From NCBI RefSeq assembly GCF_000377345.1, contig NZ_KB898053.1, positions 1 to 60,553 on the forward strand: a DNA stretch of 60,553 nucleotides. Direction: 5' to 3'. This DNA comes from Thioalkalivibrio sp. ALJ16 (lineage in GTDB: Bacteria; Pseudomonadota; Gammaproteobacteria; Ectothiorhodospirales; Ectothiorhodospiraceae). A program made the translations under genes and the position numbers. Within the stretch, counting starts at the first letter, position 1. Every line of letters begins with the position of its first letter. Positions 44,045-52,911 of this stretch are shown one piece after another. The notes under the pieces were generated by a model that was not told the DNA's origin, searched no databases, and was given only the letters and a program-made list of their open reading frames with translations.

Positions 44045-45409
44045 TTGTTCACGCTGAGACGAAAAGGAAAGCATGGGCTGCAGCTCGAGAGAGTCCTGCA
44101 GAAGGGGGGCGCACACGAGGTTACCCTTTACCTGTTTACGCCTCATGATCGCGGGACTCTCGAACGCGCTCTTGGCGGAACGAAGGCGGTACCGGACCGC
44201 TGGCGTCATGGATTTCGGATGCTAGGCCTGCCTGCTGAAGATAAGGCAAGCCTAGCGGATACATCAATTTCTCTGCTGTCGCCGCACTACGAAGTTTTAT
44301 GTGGCACTTGGCTGTCCCGTTACCAAGCTTCCATAGATCACCTTCGTCAGCGATTCGAAGACAGCGATAATTCCGAGGAGATTGTGAAACGCGCACTTAA
44401 GCTGAGCGAGAACTTAGCGCGCAGATTGCGACAGTTTCCCCCTGAGAGTAAAGCGCAGCTGTCATACTTCAGACGAATGGACATATATTTCTCATGGTAC
44501 TCGGAACAGTTTTTCTTGGAATGCGCGAGCAAGCCCCAGTTTTCCAATTTGGGAGAACCATACAGCGGACGCGTCCGAGCCTATCTGGCTGCGGAGCGTC
44601 AATACAGAGAGCGGCAGGGATATTTGGCGGATTTCCGGGGCTCACCGACGCAAGTGTGGCACCGGATGGCGCTGTACCACAAATTGCTGGAGCACTCTGT
44701 CGTCACGAAGACCCGAACCACCGATTTGTGGCGCGCCACATACAGGGCAGTGAAGGCGCTCTACACGATGGTGATAATGACTTTATTTACTGTGCTTATA
44801 TTCCACACGATAAGGGCAGTGCACAGGCTGACAATTACGCTGCTGATCATGATTGCGCTGATTCACGCGCTTCGAGATTATCTTCATGACGAAATGGTCA
44901 ACAGGATCACGGGGTGGCTTCTCAAAGGAAGACCTCTGGCGAGGACGCAAATTCTGAAGCCGCTGACCGACGAGAGGATGGGTGCACAGTTGACTTGGTT
45001 TGATTACTTGCCTCAGGCGGGCCTACCAAGCAAGGTCAGGCGCAATGCGGGCAGGGGGCAGATTGGTGAGGAGATGCAAACGGTCCTCTACAGGGCACGT
45101 CTGATGTTGGAACCGAAGGCATTGGACCAGGGCCACGTCCAGGAGGTGGTGGGGCTGGACCTAGGACCCCTGTGCGAGCTAGTCGAAGGTGGACAGAAGC
45201 GGTTGTACTCCGGAAAGATTGGTGAAGCGATGCAGGACGGAGTTCAGGCCCATGACATCGAGCGGCAGCATATCTACACCTTGCTCGTGGTGTGCGCGGG
45301 TCCGGGTGATCCTGAGACAAGGGCGCAACGGTGGCGCGTTACCCTGTCAGGGTCTGGAATCACACAGTGCGAATCTAGGGAAGCGGACTGGCCTGCGGCA
45401 GGTGGGTGA
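44045..45409 (+). CDS. Orphan protein with two predicted transmembrane helices
   Basis: A 454-residue frame starts at a TTG (44045) directly after an in-frame TAG, so the true start may be this TTG or a later Met such as Met59. The N-terminal 230 residues are soluble with helices (SRYQASIDHLRQRFEDSDNS, EEIVKRALKLSENLARRLRQ). Two hydrophobic helices lie at about 238-256 and 261-280. A C-terminal soluble part of about 170 residues with GEEMQTVLYRARLMLEPKAL and HIYTLLVVCAGPGDP follows. I do not recognise the family. Base composition is lower in GC than the RND genes, which suggests separate acquisition. Confidence 0.6.
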   Translation: MFTLRRKGKHGLQLERVLQKGGAHEVTLYLFTPHDRGTLERALGGTKAVPDRWRHGFRMLGLPAEDKASLADTSISLLSPHYEVLCGTWLSRYQASIDHLRQRFEDSDNSEEIVKRALKLSENLARRLRQFPPESKAQLSYFRRMDIYFSWYSEQFFLECASKPQFSNLGEPYSGRVRAYLAAERQYRERQGYLADFRGSPTQVWHRMALYHKLLEHSVVTKTRTTDLWRATYRAVKALYTMVIMTLFTVLIFHTIRAVHRLTITLLIMIALIHALRDYLHDEMVNRITGWLLKGRPLARTQILKPLTDERMGAQLTWFDYLPQAGLPSKVRRNAGRGQIGEEMQTVLYRARLMLEPKALDQGHVQEVVGLDLGPLCELVEGGQKRLYSGKIGEAMQDGVQAHDIERQHIYTLLVVCAGPGDPETRAQRWRVTLSGSGITQCESREADWPAAGG

Positions 45410-45516
45410 GGCCGGTATGGCCCCTTGCAGGCGGGTGATATGGCGCGTCCTTGCGCCTCACCGGTGGAGTTCATAGTGCAAGCGCGACCCGGCGCGGTTC
45501 CCATTGTCCGGGTCAG

Positions 45517-45612
45517 TCAGGATTTGGATGGCTCATCTTTCCGTTCCCGTTTTTCCTGCCGTCGTTCCTTGAGACTCTTTTGGGCCTTCTTCTTCGGTTT
45601 TTCTTTGCTCAT
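45517..45612 (-). CDS. 31-residue lysine-rich small protein
   Basis: A frame too short for usual gene calls runs from ATG 45612 to TGA 45517 and encodes MSKEKPKKKAQKSLKERRQE followed by KRERKDEPSKS. AGGAAAG lies 6 bases before the ATG. Almost half of the residues are Lys or Arg, with no hydrophobic segment. Small proteins with this MSKxKPKKK start occur in several proteobacteria as I recall, but their function is unknown to me. RNA or DNA binding is only a guess from the charge. Confidence 0.6.
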   Translation of the reverse strand: MSKEKPKKKAQKSLKERRQEKRERKDEPSKS

Positions 45613-46716
45613 GATTCTTTCCTGTAGAGTGATATTGTCAGTGTTCGGGTGCGCCTCGGGGCCATTGCTAGGACGGCACGACGAGAGTGTTTCGGTCGCT
45701 TGATCGTTCCGGTGTGTGCCCGGAGCTAGGACCGAAAACGCGGTTAGTAAAGTAGCCTTGTACGAGGCGGACTGGATCGAGATCCGCCTCCTCGGGCGTT
45801 TGGGGCGTGCCCCAAAGAAGCTGGAACTTAGAGATTCGGCTACTCGTTCGGGCGATACGCGCAGGATGCAAAGGCCCAGGGTGCGCCGTCCTTATGTCTG
45901 TGAGATTGAGCATCCTTACGCTGGCGCGATTCGCACGTTGTCCGTGCGAAGCCGTGACGAGATTGGCGTGGGATTCTCCGAGATTTCTGAGTTCCGCCCG
46001 CAGTGAACGCTGTTCCTGTGTTGCGCGACCGGATCCGAGCGGGTTGTGCGGATACCATTGGGAAGATGCTTGATACACTTCGTGCTCCATTTCCGAAGAT
46101 TGTGCAGACATAACGAGCCCGGCCCGACTTTTATATGAAAAGTCAGACGACAGCTTCGGTTGGGAGATCGGATAGCCGGACGCGATGCCGCGTCCGGCTT
46201 AGACCGGAAAGGTCAGGGAAGGACGGAACTGGACGATAAGGTACGTTTCCATCGGTGCTACCAAGCCTGAATGATCGGTTAGTAGAGCGACATATTTCGC
46301 GGTAGGTGGAACCTTAAGGCCAACCATAGGCCCGGGGTTCCGAAAAAGCAAATGGCGCTTTTCTGCAGGGCCCTCTCGAGGTCGATGCTATAAGCGAGGT
46401 CCTTGCGAGAACGGCCCGAACTAAATACGTGCGGCGGATTTGGTAAGTGTCACGTTCCCCGGGTGGGTCACTTAGAATCCTTGCCGTTTATTGGCCACTC
46501 GCGGGTAGATGGTTCGCGCAGGGCCAAGGGCAGGCCTTCCCGAGTCGTATGACGAGTCCCCGGCCAATAGTGTGACTCTGAACGTTAGGGGCGCGCGCCA
46601 CGGCTTTTATTCTGGGAGGGGCACTGCGCATGCTTACGCTGATGCCATCGCCCATGTGGAACCTTGTGCCTCTGTGTGGTCTCATAGAGCTCGTGAATGG
46701 TAATGGACTGGTTGCG
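45613..46716. other. Gene-poor stretch in the accessory region
   Basis: About 1.1 kb with short frames on both strands but no convincing product. A hairpin GCCGGACGC/GCGTCCGGC lies near 46175-46200, without a T-run. The composition is uneven. Decayed genes are likely, but I cannot name them. Confidence 0.4.
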
Positions 46717-47169
46717 GTGAAACAGAACTGGAGTCTCGTAGGTCTTTTGGCTGGCATCTTGCTCTTGGGTGGGTGTGCTGGGCTTGATGCACCGACAGAT
46801 GGGAGCGGCGACACGGAGCACCTGGAGAATACTTACTGGAAGCTGGTGACCCTGGGAGAGGATGAGGCGGTGGCTACAGAAGAGGCACGCGAGGCACACT
46901 TGGTGCTGCACGCTGAAGATGCTCGCCTGGCAGGCGCCACCGGTTGCAACCGCATGATGGGTGGGTATGAACTTGACCGTGACCAGCTAAGCTTTGGCCA
47001 GGTGGCCACCACCATGATGGCCTGCCCCGCCGCCATCATGGAGTTCGAGAGAAAATTTCTCGATGCTCTTGGCGACGTCGCCAGCTGGCAAATCGACGGC
47101 GAAATGTTGACGCTCATCGACGGTGATGGTGAGGCACGTGCTCGCTTCGAGGCGGTGCACCTCCAGTGA
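46717..47169 (+). CDS. META-domain (HslJ-like) lipoprotein
   Basis: From the GTG at 46717 the product is 150 residues with a lipoprotein signal (KQNWSLVGLLAGILLLGGC, lipid Cys20) and a META domain: YWKLVTLGEDEAV, LAGATGCNRMMGGYELDRDQLSFGQVATTMMACP, and MEFERKFLDALGDVASWQIDG. HslJ in E. coli is an outer membrane protein linked to novobiocin tolerance and heat shock. The frame extends upstream to 46630 without a signal-like start, so I prefer the GTG. It is alone on its strand between decayed sequence and an IS3 remnant. Confidence 0.82.
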   Translation: MKQNWSLVGLLAGILLLGGCAGLDAPTDGSGDTEHLENTYWKLVTLGEDEAVATEEAREAHLVLHAEDARLAGATGCNRMMGGYELDRDQLSFGQVATTMMACPAAIMEFERKFLDALGDVASWQIDGEMLTLIDGDGEARARFEAVHLQ

Positions 47170-47194
47170 GTGGAAGGGACTTCTGACGCTTCCG

Positions 47195-47930
47195 GGTGTG
47201 TTGATCAACTGTCGTGGGCACCTCGAGCGGTGGAATGACGTGGAACTGATCGGGGAGACGTCAGGGGGCCCGGGGTCGGCGAAACGACGGCTCGTCGCTG
47301 GGTCGAGCAACCCAAGGTAGATCCATCCGGGGCGCCGTCGATGGTCGGCCCCTGACGCCGGATCAGCGGTGGCCCCGGGGCTGGAGTCAGAGAACCGCCG
47401 GCTAGGGGGGCAGGTAGACCCTAGAAGACGCGCAATCCCCTTCCACTCCAGGGAACTGAAGTAATGCAGCGCTGCATCAGTGCTCTGAGGGAGAAGACTT
47501 AACTGAAGTGCGTCTGCGATCTACCGGAGGTGAGCCGGTCGGGCTGCGACGTGGCACCGACGTGCGGTTGGCGGCCGCGCCGGCCTTGTGTGCTAGCACA
47601 GCGGGTCATGGTGGCGCTCGATCAGTCGGGGGTAGTCGTACGGCAGCCGCCGCGTCCAGGCGGCGCTGTTGTGGGATGGGGCTGCACAGTCAGGAACACG
47701 AGCCGGGGCTCTGGTTCAAGCCGACCGACCCGGTCAGTGTACCAGCGACGTCTGGCGGCATCTTCTGTCGCAGTATGGCGTCCGCTGCATTTCGAGCCGG
47801 CGAATTTAGTGCTGGGGCTATGCGGTGGCCGACCGCCTCTTCTTCAACGTGAGAACGGAGTTGATCGAACAGGTACCGGAGCCACAGGGGCGCAGGAGAA
47901 GATCAGGGCAATACGACACCGTTGAATTCG
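47195..47930 (+). mobile_element. Decayed IS3-family element, copy 1
   Basis: The sequence from about 47199 resembles the intact element start at 60268 onward: GGGCACCTCGAGCGGTGGAAT, then a disrupted orfA, and GGGAACTGAAGTAATGCAGCGCTGCATCAG at the orfA/orfB junction. Further on GLWFKPTDPV, SQYGVRC and ADRLFFNVRTELIEQV-like codons recall the C-terminal part of orfB. Stops and frameshifts occur throughout, so it cannot encode a transposase. Confidence 0.65.
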
Positions 47931-47935
47931 TGCTC

Positions 47936-48817
47936 TCAGTTGATTCGGGTCAGGTAGGTTTCCAGCTCATTGGCCAGCCAGGTCACCACGGGACCTCCGT
48001 GGGCCTGTTCGGATTCCAGTACGCAGAAGGTCTTCCACCACTTAGCGGCCGGATGAGGGATTGTGCGAAGTTGTTCCTGGCGCAGGGCGCTGCTGATGAG
48101 CGGAAAGGGTAAATCGGCCCAGCCGGAACCCTCGATCACTGCGTCGCGGATCAGTTCGTACTGCGTGAAGGCGAGGTAGTTGTCAGTGTCGGGAGACTCT
48201 GGGATCAGGCCGTCCCTGTCCAAATAGGCCATGACAATCTCCGTATGTCCGACGAGGTCGTCCTGCGTGACCCGGGGGAGGGCTGCCAGTGGATGGTCGG
48301 TGGCGGTGACCGTAAGCATGCGCACGTCTGCGAGCTCTCGAAACCACTGGTAGCCCACGGTGAGCAACTGGGGCATCAAGCCGTAGGCCACATCCACGGC
48401 CTGGCGTTCCACAAGCTCCGGCAGCTCCCGGGGTGGAGCCAGATAAACGGATACGCTGGTATGCGGAAATGCGTTCTTCAGGCGACGCAGCAGGTCCCGC
48501 CACGTAGCCTCAGGGATGGCGTCGTCGCGGGCGATGCGCAGCGCCGATTCGGCACCGCTCATGTGGTGCCGGCAACGGGCGTGGATCTGCCCGGCCACTT
48601 GCTGCAGGCGCTGGCAGTCGGTCACGATGCTGCCGCCCACCGGGGTGAGGTGGAGTTGATTGCCGCTGCGCTCGAACAGCACCACCCCCAGTTCGTCTTC
48701 TAACGCGCTCAAGGCGGTGCTCACCGTGGTGCGGCTGCGGCCGAGGGTGCGTGCGGCGGCCGCGACGCTGCCCTGTTCTACCACGGCGAGAAACGTTTCG
48801 ATCTGGCTGTCTTTCAT
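47936..48817 (-). CDS. LysR-family regulator, divergent from the CDF transporter
   Basis: The 293-residue protein has the LysR winged helix (SQIETFLAVVEQGSVAAAARTLGRSRTTVSTALSALEDELGVVLFER) and a C-terminal effector domain (AESALRIARDDAIPEA). It is divergent from the transporter gene with 91 bases between them, the classical layout for a LysR protein controlling its neighbour. A perfect 9-bp inverted repeat in this gap is a candidate site. The effector is unknown. Confidence 0.9.
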   Translation of the reverse strand: MKDSQIETFLAVVEQGSVAAAARTLGRSRTTVSTALSALEDELGVVLFERSGNQLHLTPVGGSIVTDCQRLQQVAGQIHARCRHHMSGAESALRIARDDAIPEATWRDLLRRLKNAFPHTSVSVYLAPPRELPELVERQAVDVAYGLMPQLLTVGYQWFRELADVRMLTVTATDHPLAALPRVTQDDLVGHTEIVMAYLDRDGLIPESPDTDNYLAFTQYELIRDAVIEGSGWADLPFPLISSALRQEQLRTIPHPAAKWWKTFCVLESEQAHGGPVVTWLANELETYLTRIN

Positions 48818-48860
48818 AGCCTCATGGTGACGGAAAACCCGTCGCTCAGCGACTCACATT

Positions 48861-48897
48861 ATTGAATTGGGCTCCCTAGAATAGCCAGCAATTCAAT
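48861..48897. promoter_or_regulatory. Inverted repeat between lysR-type gene and CDF gene
   Basis: ATTGAATTG (48861-48869) and CAATTCAAT (48889-48897) form perfect 9-bp arms with 19 bases between. The right arm ends directly before the GGGAGG ribosome site of the transporter (ATG 48909). It may be the regulator binding site, or a leader hairpin that affects access to the ribosome site. Confidence 0.5.
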
Positions 48898-48908
48898 GGG
48901 AGGTCATC

Positions 48909-49808
48909 ATGAGTTCGTTCTGGGCGCGGGAAAAAACGGCGCTGTATCTGTCTGCCACCATGGCCGGCATGTTTGCCCTTGGGGGTATCGTTTGGGGCTT
49001 GTGGGTTAACTCCCTGGTGATCCTGTTCGACGGGGCGTACTCCCTTGTAAGTCTGGTGCTGTCGCTGCTCTCGGTGTACGCCGCACGGGTTGTGCGGCGG
49101 CCAGCAAACCAGCGTTTCCCCTTCGGTCGTGCCGCGATTGAACCACTGGTTATTACCGTGAAGGGGCTGACTATTGCGCTGGTTTCCCTGTTGTCGATTG
49201 CATTGGCCTTGCACGGGCTGTTGACCGGCGGTCGCGTAGTGGAGACGGGCATGGCCATGTTATTCGCGGCCATTAGCGCAGTGGCCTGTGTGGTCGTGTG
49301 GGGTTATCTGCGCTGGGTGCAGGTTCGTACCCCCGGCGGGTTGGTCTCTGCCGAGCGCCGCCAGTGGCTGATGGATACGCTTTTGAGTGCGGCCGTCCTT
49401 GCGGGCTTCGGCCTGGCGGTGTTGCTGGAGCGCACCGCATTTTCGGAGTATGCCGTCTATGCGGATCCGGTCATGGTGCTCCTGGTGGCTGGATACTTCA
49501 TTGGTGTACCGCTGAAGATGACCTTGGAAGCTGTACGCGAGCTGGTTCTGGCTGCCCCGCCGGCTGAGCTGAGAGCCCGGGTGATCACGGCTCTGAATGA
49601 GGCGGCAGTGCCGGCCCGGCAGGCACGCTATACGAAGGTTGGGCCGTACCTCCTTCTGGAGATTCGGTTGCCCGCAAGGGACATGCGGAGAGCCGAGCGG
49701 TTGCGTATCCGGCTTTACCGTTTATTAGCCGACTTGCCTGTCCGTCCGGTGGTCGTCATCCACACGGAGGGTCGTAAGGCGGAACGGGTCGTTGAGGCTG
49801 GGCCCTAG
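48909..49808 (+). CDS. CDF-family cation transporter with atypical metal sites
   Basis: The 299-residue protein has the CDF layout of about six transmembrane helices and a C-terminal cytoplasmic domain (PAELRARVITALNEAAVPARQARYTKVG). In YiiP-type exporters TM2 carries DxxxD and TM5 HxxxD. Here the equivalent positions read D41-GAY-S45 and D156-TLL-S160, so the second acidic ligand is serine in both. It may transport something other than zinc or iron, or use a different site. It is expressed divergently from the LysR gene and lies next to the second IS3 remnant. Confidence 0.88.
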   Translation: MSSFWAREKTALYLSATMAGMFALGGIVWGLWVNSLVILFDGAYSLVSLVLSLLSVYAARVVRRPANQRFPFGRAAIEPLVITVKGLTIALVSLLSIALALHGLLTGGRVVETGMAMLFAAISAVACVVVWGYLRWVQVRTPGGLVSAERRQWLMDTLLSAAVLAGFGLAVLLERTAFSEYAVYADPVMVLLVAGYFIGVPLKMTLEAVRELVLAAPPAELRARVITALNEAAVPARQARYTKVGPYLLLEIRLPARDMRRAERLRIRLYRLLADLPVRPVVVIHTEGRKAERVVEAGP

Positions 49809-50460
49809 GGCAGTTGAGTCCTACCATCGGACTTGGAAGGCCCGCGGAGGCCGGCGATGGCCGGCCCCTGACGCCGGTGCAGCGCCGGATCTGGGAGTTG
49901 GAGGAAGAGAACCGCCGGCTGTGAGGGCAAGGTCATTCCAAAAAAGGCCTCGGAGCAGCGGTTCTGCGGTTTGCTGGAGATGAACCGGTCGGGCTACTGG
50001 GCATTGCAGACGTGCGGCCGGCGACCGCGCCGGCCTTGCACTGGGGCAAAAAGACGTGCGAACAGTGTGGGTGGCCCGTTGGCAGAAGCCGTGTGCAGTC
50101 GGAGCTGCGGATGGACGATGTTGAGGTCGGCTGCTATCGGGTCCGCCATCTGATGGGGGAGGATGGGCTGTGCCGGGTCTGAAAGCGGGGGTTCGGGGTC
50201 ACGGCGCAGCGGGACGAGCCGGAGGATGTGGTGGCGAAATACCTGGACAAGCAGTTCCAGCCGCGTGCCCGAACGCGGCCTGTGTGGCGGACATCACCTA
50301 CATACGGACCCGCGCGGGCTTGAAGGAAGTATCAGGCTAACCAGGGAGAGCCTCACCGAAGCATCACGGTTTACATCGTTGGCTACTACAACGAGCGCCG
50401 AAGGCGCGCGAACCTGAGCTAACTGTCGCTCAACGCATGCGAGCGTAAGTGGGCAGCCCC
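49806..50460 (+). mobile_element. Decayed IS3-family element, copy 2
   Basis: GGAGGCCGGCGATGGCCGGCC, ACGCCGG and GGAGGAAGAGAA correspond to the orfA segment at 60486-60551 near the right edge. The following GAGATGAACCGGTCGGGCTACTGG matches copy 1 at about 47528. DITYIRTRAG and VGYYNERRRRANLS are readable as orfB pieces in different frames. Large deletions and stops make it inactive. From 50461 to the next start there is no gene; a 9-bp inverted repeat TGAGAGCAG/CTGCTCTCA (50470-50527) is present. Confidence 0.65.
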
Positions 50461-50608
50461 AACAATTCTTGAGAGCAGGAAATCACCCGACCACTACAAG
50501 AAGTTAATCTGCTCTCAGATTCGACTCGTAGAGAGGGGTAGATGATGAGCCAGAGCCAAGCAAGCTTGACTTGGTAACTTCCCCCTCATCGCTATATCGG
50601 AGGTTTTT

Positions 50609-51376
50609 ATGTACGATCCCCAGCTTTTCGCGTTGAGCGGTCAAGCCGCCCTTGTTACAGGGGCCGGCGCCGGAATCGGCCGAGCCATAGCCGAAAGTTT
50701 CGCCCGGGCCGGAGCTGCAGTAGTCGTCAGCGATCTGGATGCCGCTGCGGCCGCTGCGGTAGCCGAAGGTATCGAGGCCGAAGGTGGTCGTGCGACCAGC
50801 ATGGCATGTGACGTTACCAGAGAAGAGGATCTTGCCGCAGCGGTGGCCAAACCGGTAGAGGCCTTCGGCAAGCTAACGCTCTTGGTCAGCAACGCCGGCG
50901 GCGGTGGACCCAAGCCCTTCGACATGCCTATGGAGGACTTTCGTCGCGCCTATGACCTGAACGTGTTTCCGCTGTTTCGCCTTGCCCAGCTGGCCGCGCC
51001 TGAGATGGAGAGGGTCGGCGGTGGCGCGATTCTCGCCATTACCTCGATGTCGGCCGAGAATAGGAACCAACACATGGCAGCGTATGGCTCCTCGAAGGCC
51101 GCCGCCAGCCACTTGGTGCGTAACATCGCCTTTGATCTTGGCCCAAAAAACATCCGCATCAACGGCATCGCGCCGGGAGCCACTCGCACCAGGGCGCTGA
51201 TGTCGGTGCTCAACGACGAGATTGAGCAGCGCATGCTTGCCCGTACTCCCCTAAAACGACTCGGCGAGCCTGAGGATATTGCCAATGCGGCACTATTCCT
51301 GTGCTCTCGGGCTTCCAGCTGGATCAGCGGTCAGATCCTTACCGTTTCGGGTGGAGGGGTACAGGAACTGGATTAA
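50609..51376 (+). CDS. Short-chain dehydrogenase/reductase
   Basis: The 255-residue protein is a classical SDR: the NAD(P) loop VTGAGAGIGRAIAESFA, VSNAGGGGPKPF, the catalytic Ser of ITSMSAEN and YGSSK (Tyr-x3-Lys), and a C-terminal ILTVSGGGVQELD. The sequence is reminiscent of 7-alpha-hydroxysteroid dehydrogenase (HdhA), but SDR specificity cannot be assigned this way. CGGAGG precedes the ATG. The serine-hydrolase gene follows 147 bases later on the same strand. Confidence 0.92.
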   Translation: MYDPQLFALSGQAALVTGAGAGIGRAIAESFARAGAAVVVSDLDAAAAAAVAEGIEAEGGRATSMACDVTREEDLAAAVAKPVEAFGKLTLLVSNAGGGGPKPFDMPMEDFRRAYDLNVFPLFRLAQLAAPEMERVGGGAILAITSMSAENRNQHMAAYGSSKAAASHLVRNIAFDLGPKNIRINGIAPGATRTRALMSVLNDEIEQRMLARTPLKRLGEPEDIANAALFLCSRASSWISGQILTVSGGGVQELD

Positions 51377-51523
51377 CCCGATGAAATTGGCGTGGTATCC
51401 GTCACAATCTGCGTTGCGAAGCCATCATACTGCACGGTGTCCCTTCCGCGCGCCTACCTGGCAACTGATCGGACGGGCGATTGCCGGTGCGCCGTGGCCA
51501 TCCAACGCCAATCGGAGCACATC

Positions 51524-52837
51524 ATGATCAGAACCACGAACGCAGCACTTATCCCGACCCTGCTCGTGATCGGGGCAGCCTTGGCGCCACCGACTTCAGC
51601 CGCCGGTGTCGAAACGGTAGCACCAATGGATTGGATGCAGGGCTTCCCGCCACCGGAGGATCGCACTATCCGTTTCACCGATGACGATTACTTCGTCGGC
51701 GATAAGCTCAAGTGGACGGTCTGCCACTTCCGTGAGTTGATGCCCACCGTCGGTGTGCGGTCTGGGCCCGAGGGTGCTCGGGCCTTGCCCTATGCATCCG
51801 ACCCCGCGATTGATGACCTGACATTCCAGCCCTCCGACGGTTCAGAGTTGATGACGTGGAGTGAAGCCTTCGACGTGAATCACGCCGACGGTCTGCTAGT
51901 GCTTCACCAAGGTCGGGTGGTGTACGAGCGCTACGCCGGCTGTCTGGATGAACACACCCTGCATGGGGTGATGTCGGTTACCAAGTCGCTCACAGGGTTG
52001 ATTGGCGAGACGCTAGTGGCTGAGGGCACACTGGATGAACAGGCTCGCGTTGGTGAACTGGTGCCGGAGCTCGCTGACAGCGCCTTTGGCGACGCCACTC
52101 TGCGCCAGGTGCTTGATATGACCACCGCGCTCGACTTTTCAGAGGATTACTCTGACCCCGAGGCCGACGTATGGGCTTATGCTCAAGCTGGCAGCCCGCT
52201 GCCGCCGCCAGCAGATTACGATGGGCCTCGCGGTTACTTCGCGTTCCTTGAGACTGTAGAGAAGGCTGGTGAGCACGGAGAGGCCTTCGGCTATCGCACC
52301 ATCAACTCCGATGCTTTGGGATGGATCATCTCTCGGGCCACCGGAAAGAGTGTCGCCGATTGGCTGGCTGAGCGGGTTTGGTCGCGGATAGGGGCGGAGC
52401 GAGAGGCCTTTTTCACCGTAGATTCGATCGGTACGCCGTTCGCAGGCGGTGGCTTCAACGCCACCCTGCGAGACTTGGGCCGTTTGGGCCAGCTGATTCT
52501 CGATGGGGGGCGCCTCGGAGACGAGCAGGTGCTGCCCGAGGAGGCCATAAAACGCATCCGCGAGGGCGGTGACAAGGCAGCCTTCTCTAAGGCCGGCTTC
52601 GGAGGCCTTGATGGTTGGAGTTATCGTAGCATGTGGTGGATAAGTCACGACGACCATGGCGTCTTTGCCGCTCGCGGCGTACACGGCCAGACGATCTGGA
52701 TCGACCCGTCCGCAGAGATGGTAATTGTGCGCTTGGCCTCCCACCCGTTGGCGACCAACGCGGCTAACGATGCAACCTCGCTGCCGGCCTACCGGGTCTT
52801 GGCCGAGTATCTGATGGGGCAGGACACGGCCCGCTGA
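51524..52837 (+). CDS. Secreted serine hydrolase of the beta-lactamase/NylB type
   Basis: The 437-residue precursor begins at 51524 with a signal peptide (ALIPTLLVIGAALAPPTSAA). The active-site motif is S151-V-T-K154 within LHGVMSVTKSLTGLIGETL, and the third box is replaced by HGQ near VHGQTIWIDPSAEMVIVRL. These features match the class C fold esterases related to 6-aminohexanoate-dimer hydrolase rather than resistance beta-lactamases. The substrate is unknown. An upstream extension of the frame (to 51392) has no signal and is not used. Confidence 0.88.
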   Translation: MIRTTNAALIPTLLVIGAALAPPTSAAGVETVAPMDWMQGFPPPEDRTIRFTDDDYFVGDKLKWTVCHFRELMPTVGVRSGPEGARALPYASDPAIDDLTFQPSDGSELMTWSEAFDVNHADGLLVLHQGRVVYERYAGCLDEHTLHGVMSVTKSLTGLIGETLVAEGTLDEQARVGELVPELADSAFGDATLRQVLDMTTALDFSEDYSDPEADVWAYAQAGSPLPPPADYDGPRGYFAFLETVEKAGEHGEAFGYRTINSDALGWIISRATGKSVADWLAERVWSRIGAEREAFFTVDSIGTPFAGGGFNATLRDLGRLGQLILDGGRLGDEQVLPEEAIKRIREGGDKAAFSKAGFGGLDGWSYRSMWWISHDDHGVFAARGVHGQTIWIDPSAEMVIVRLASHPLATNAANDATSLPAYRVLAEYLMGQDTAR

Positions 52838-52911
52838 TTGTCGCCCTCCCGTAAATTTGGCCCATTGAAAACTGGGGATCTCCGGGCACACTAGAGCCCA
52901 AGGAGGCCGAG

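Noticed and set aside
45668-46111. 147-codon minus-strand frame in the gene-poor stretch
   Set aside because: No recognisable domain, no signal, and the composition is uneven; not enough support to call a gene.
46175-46200. GC-rich hairpin GCCGGACGC/GCGTCCGGC as a terminator or structured RNA
   Set aside because: No T-run follows and there is no gene end nearby; a 9-bp GC stem alone is common at this base composition.
51392-51523. Upstream extension of the serine hydrolase to 51392
   Set aside because: The extension has no signal peptide, while the Met at 51524 begins a clear one.
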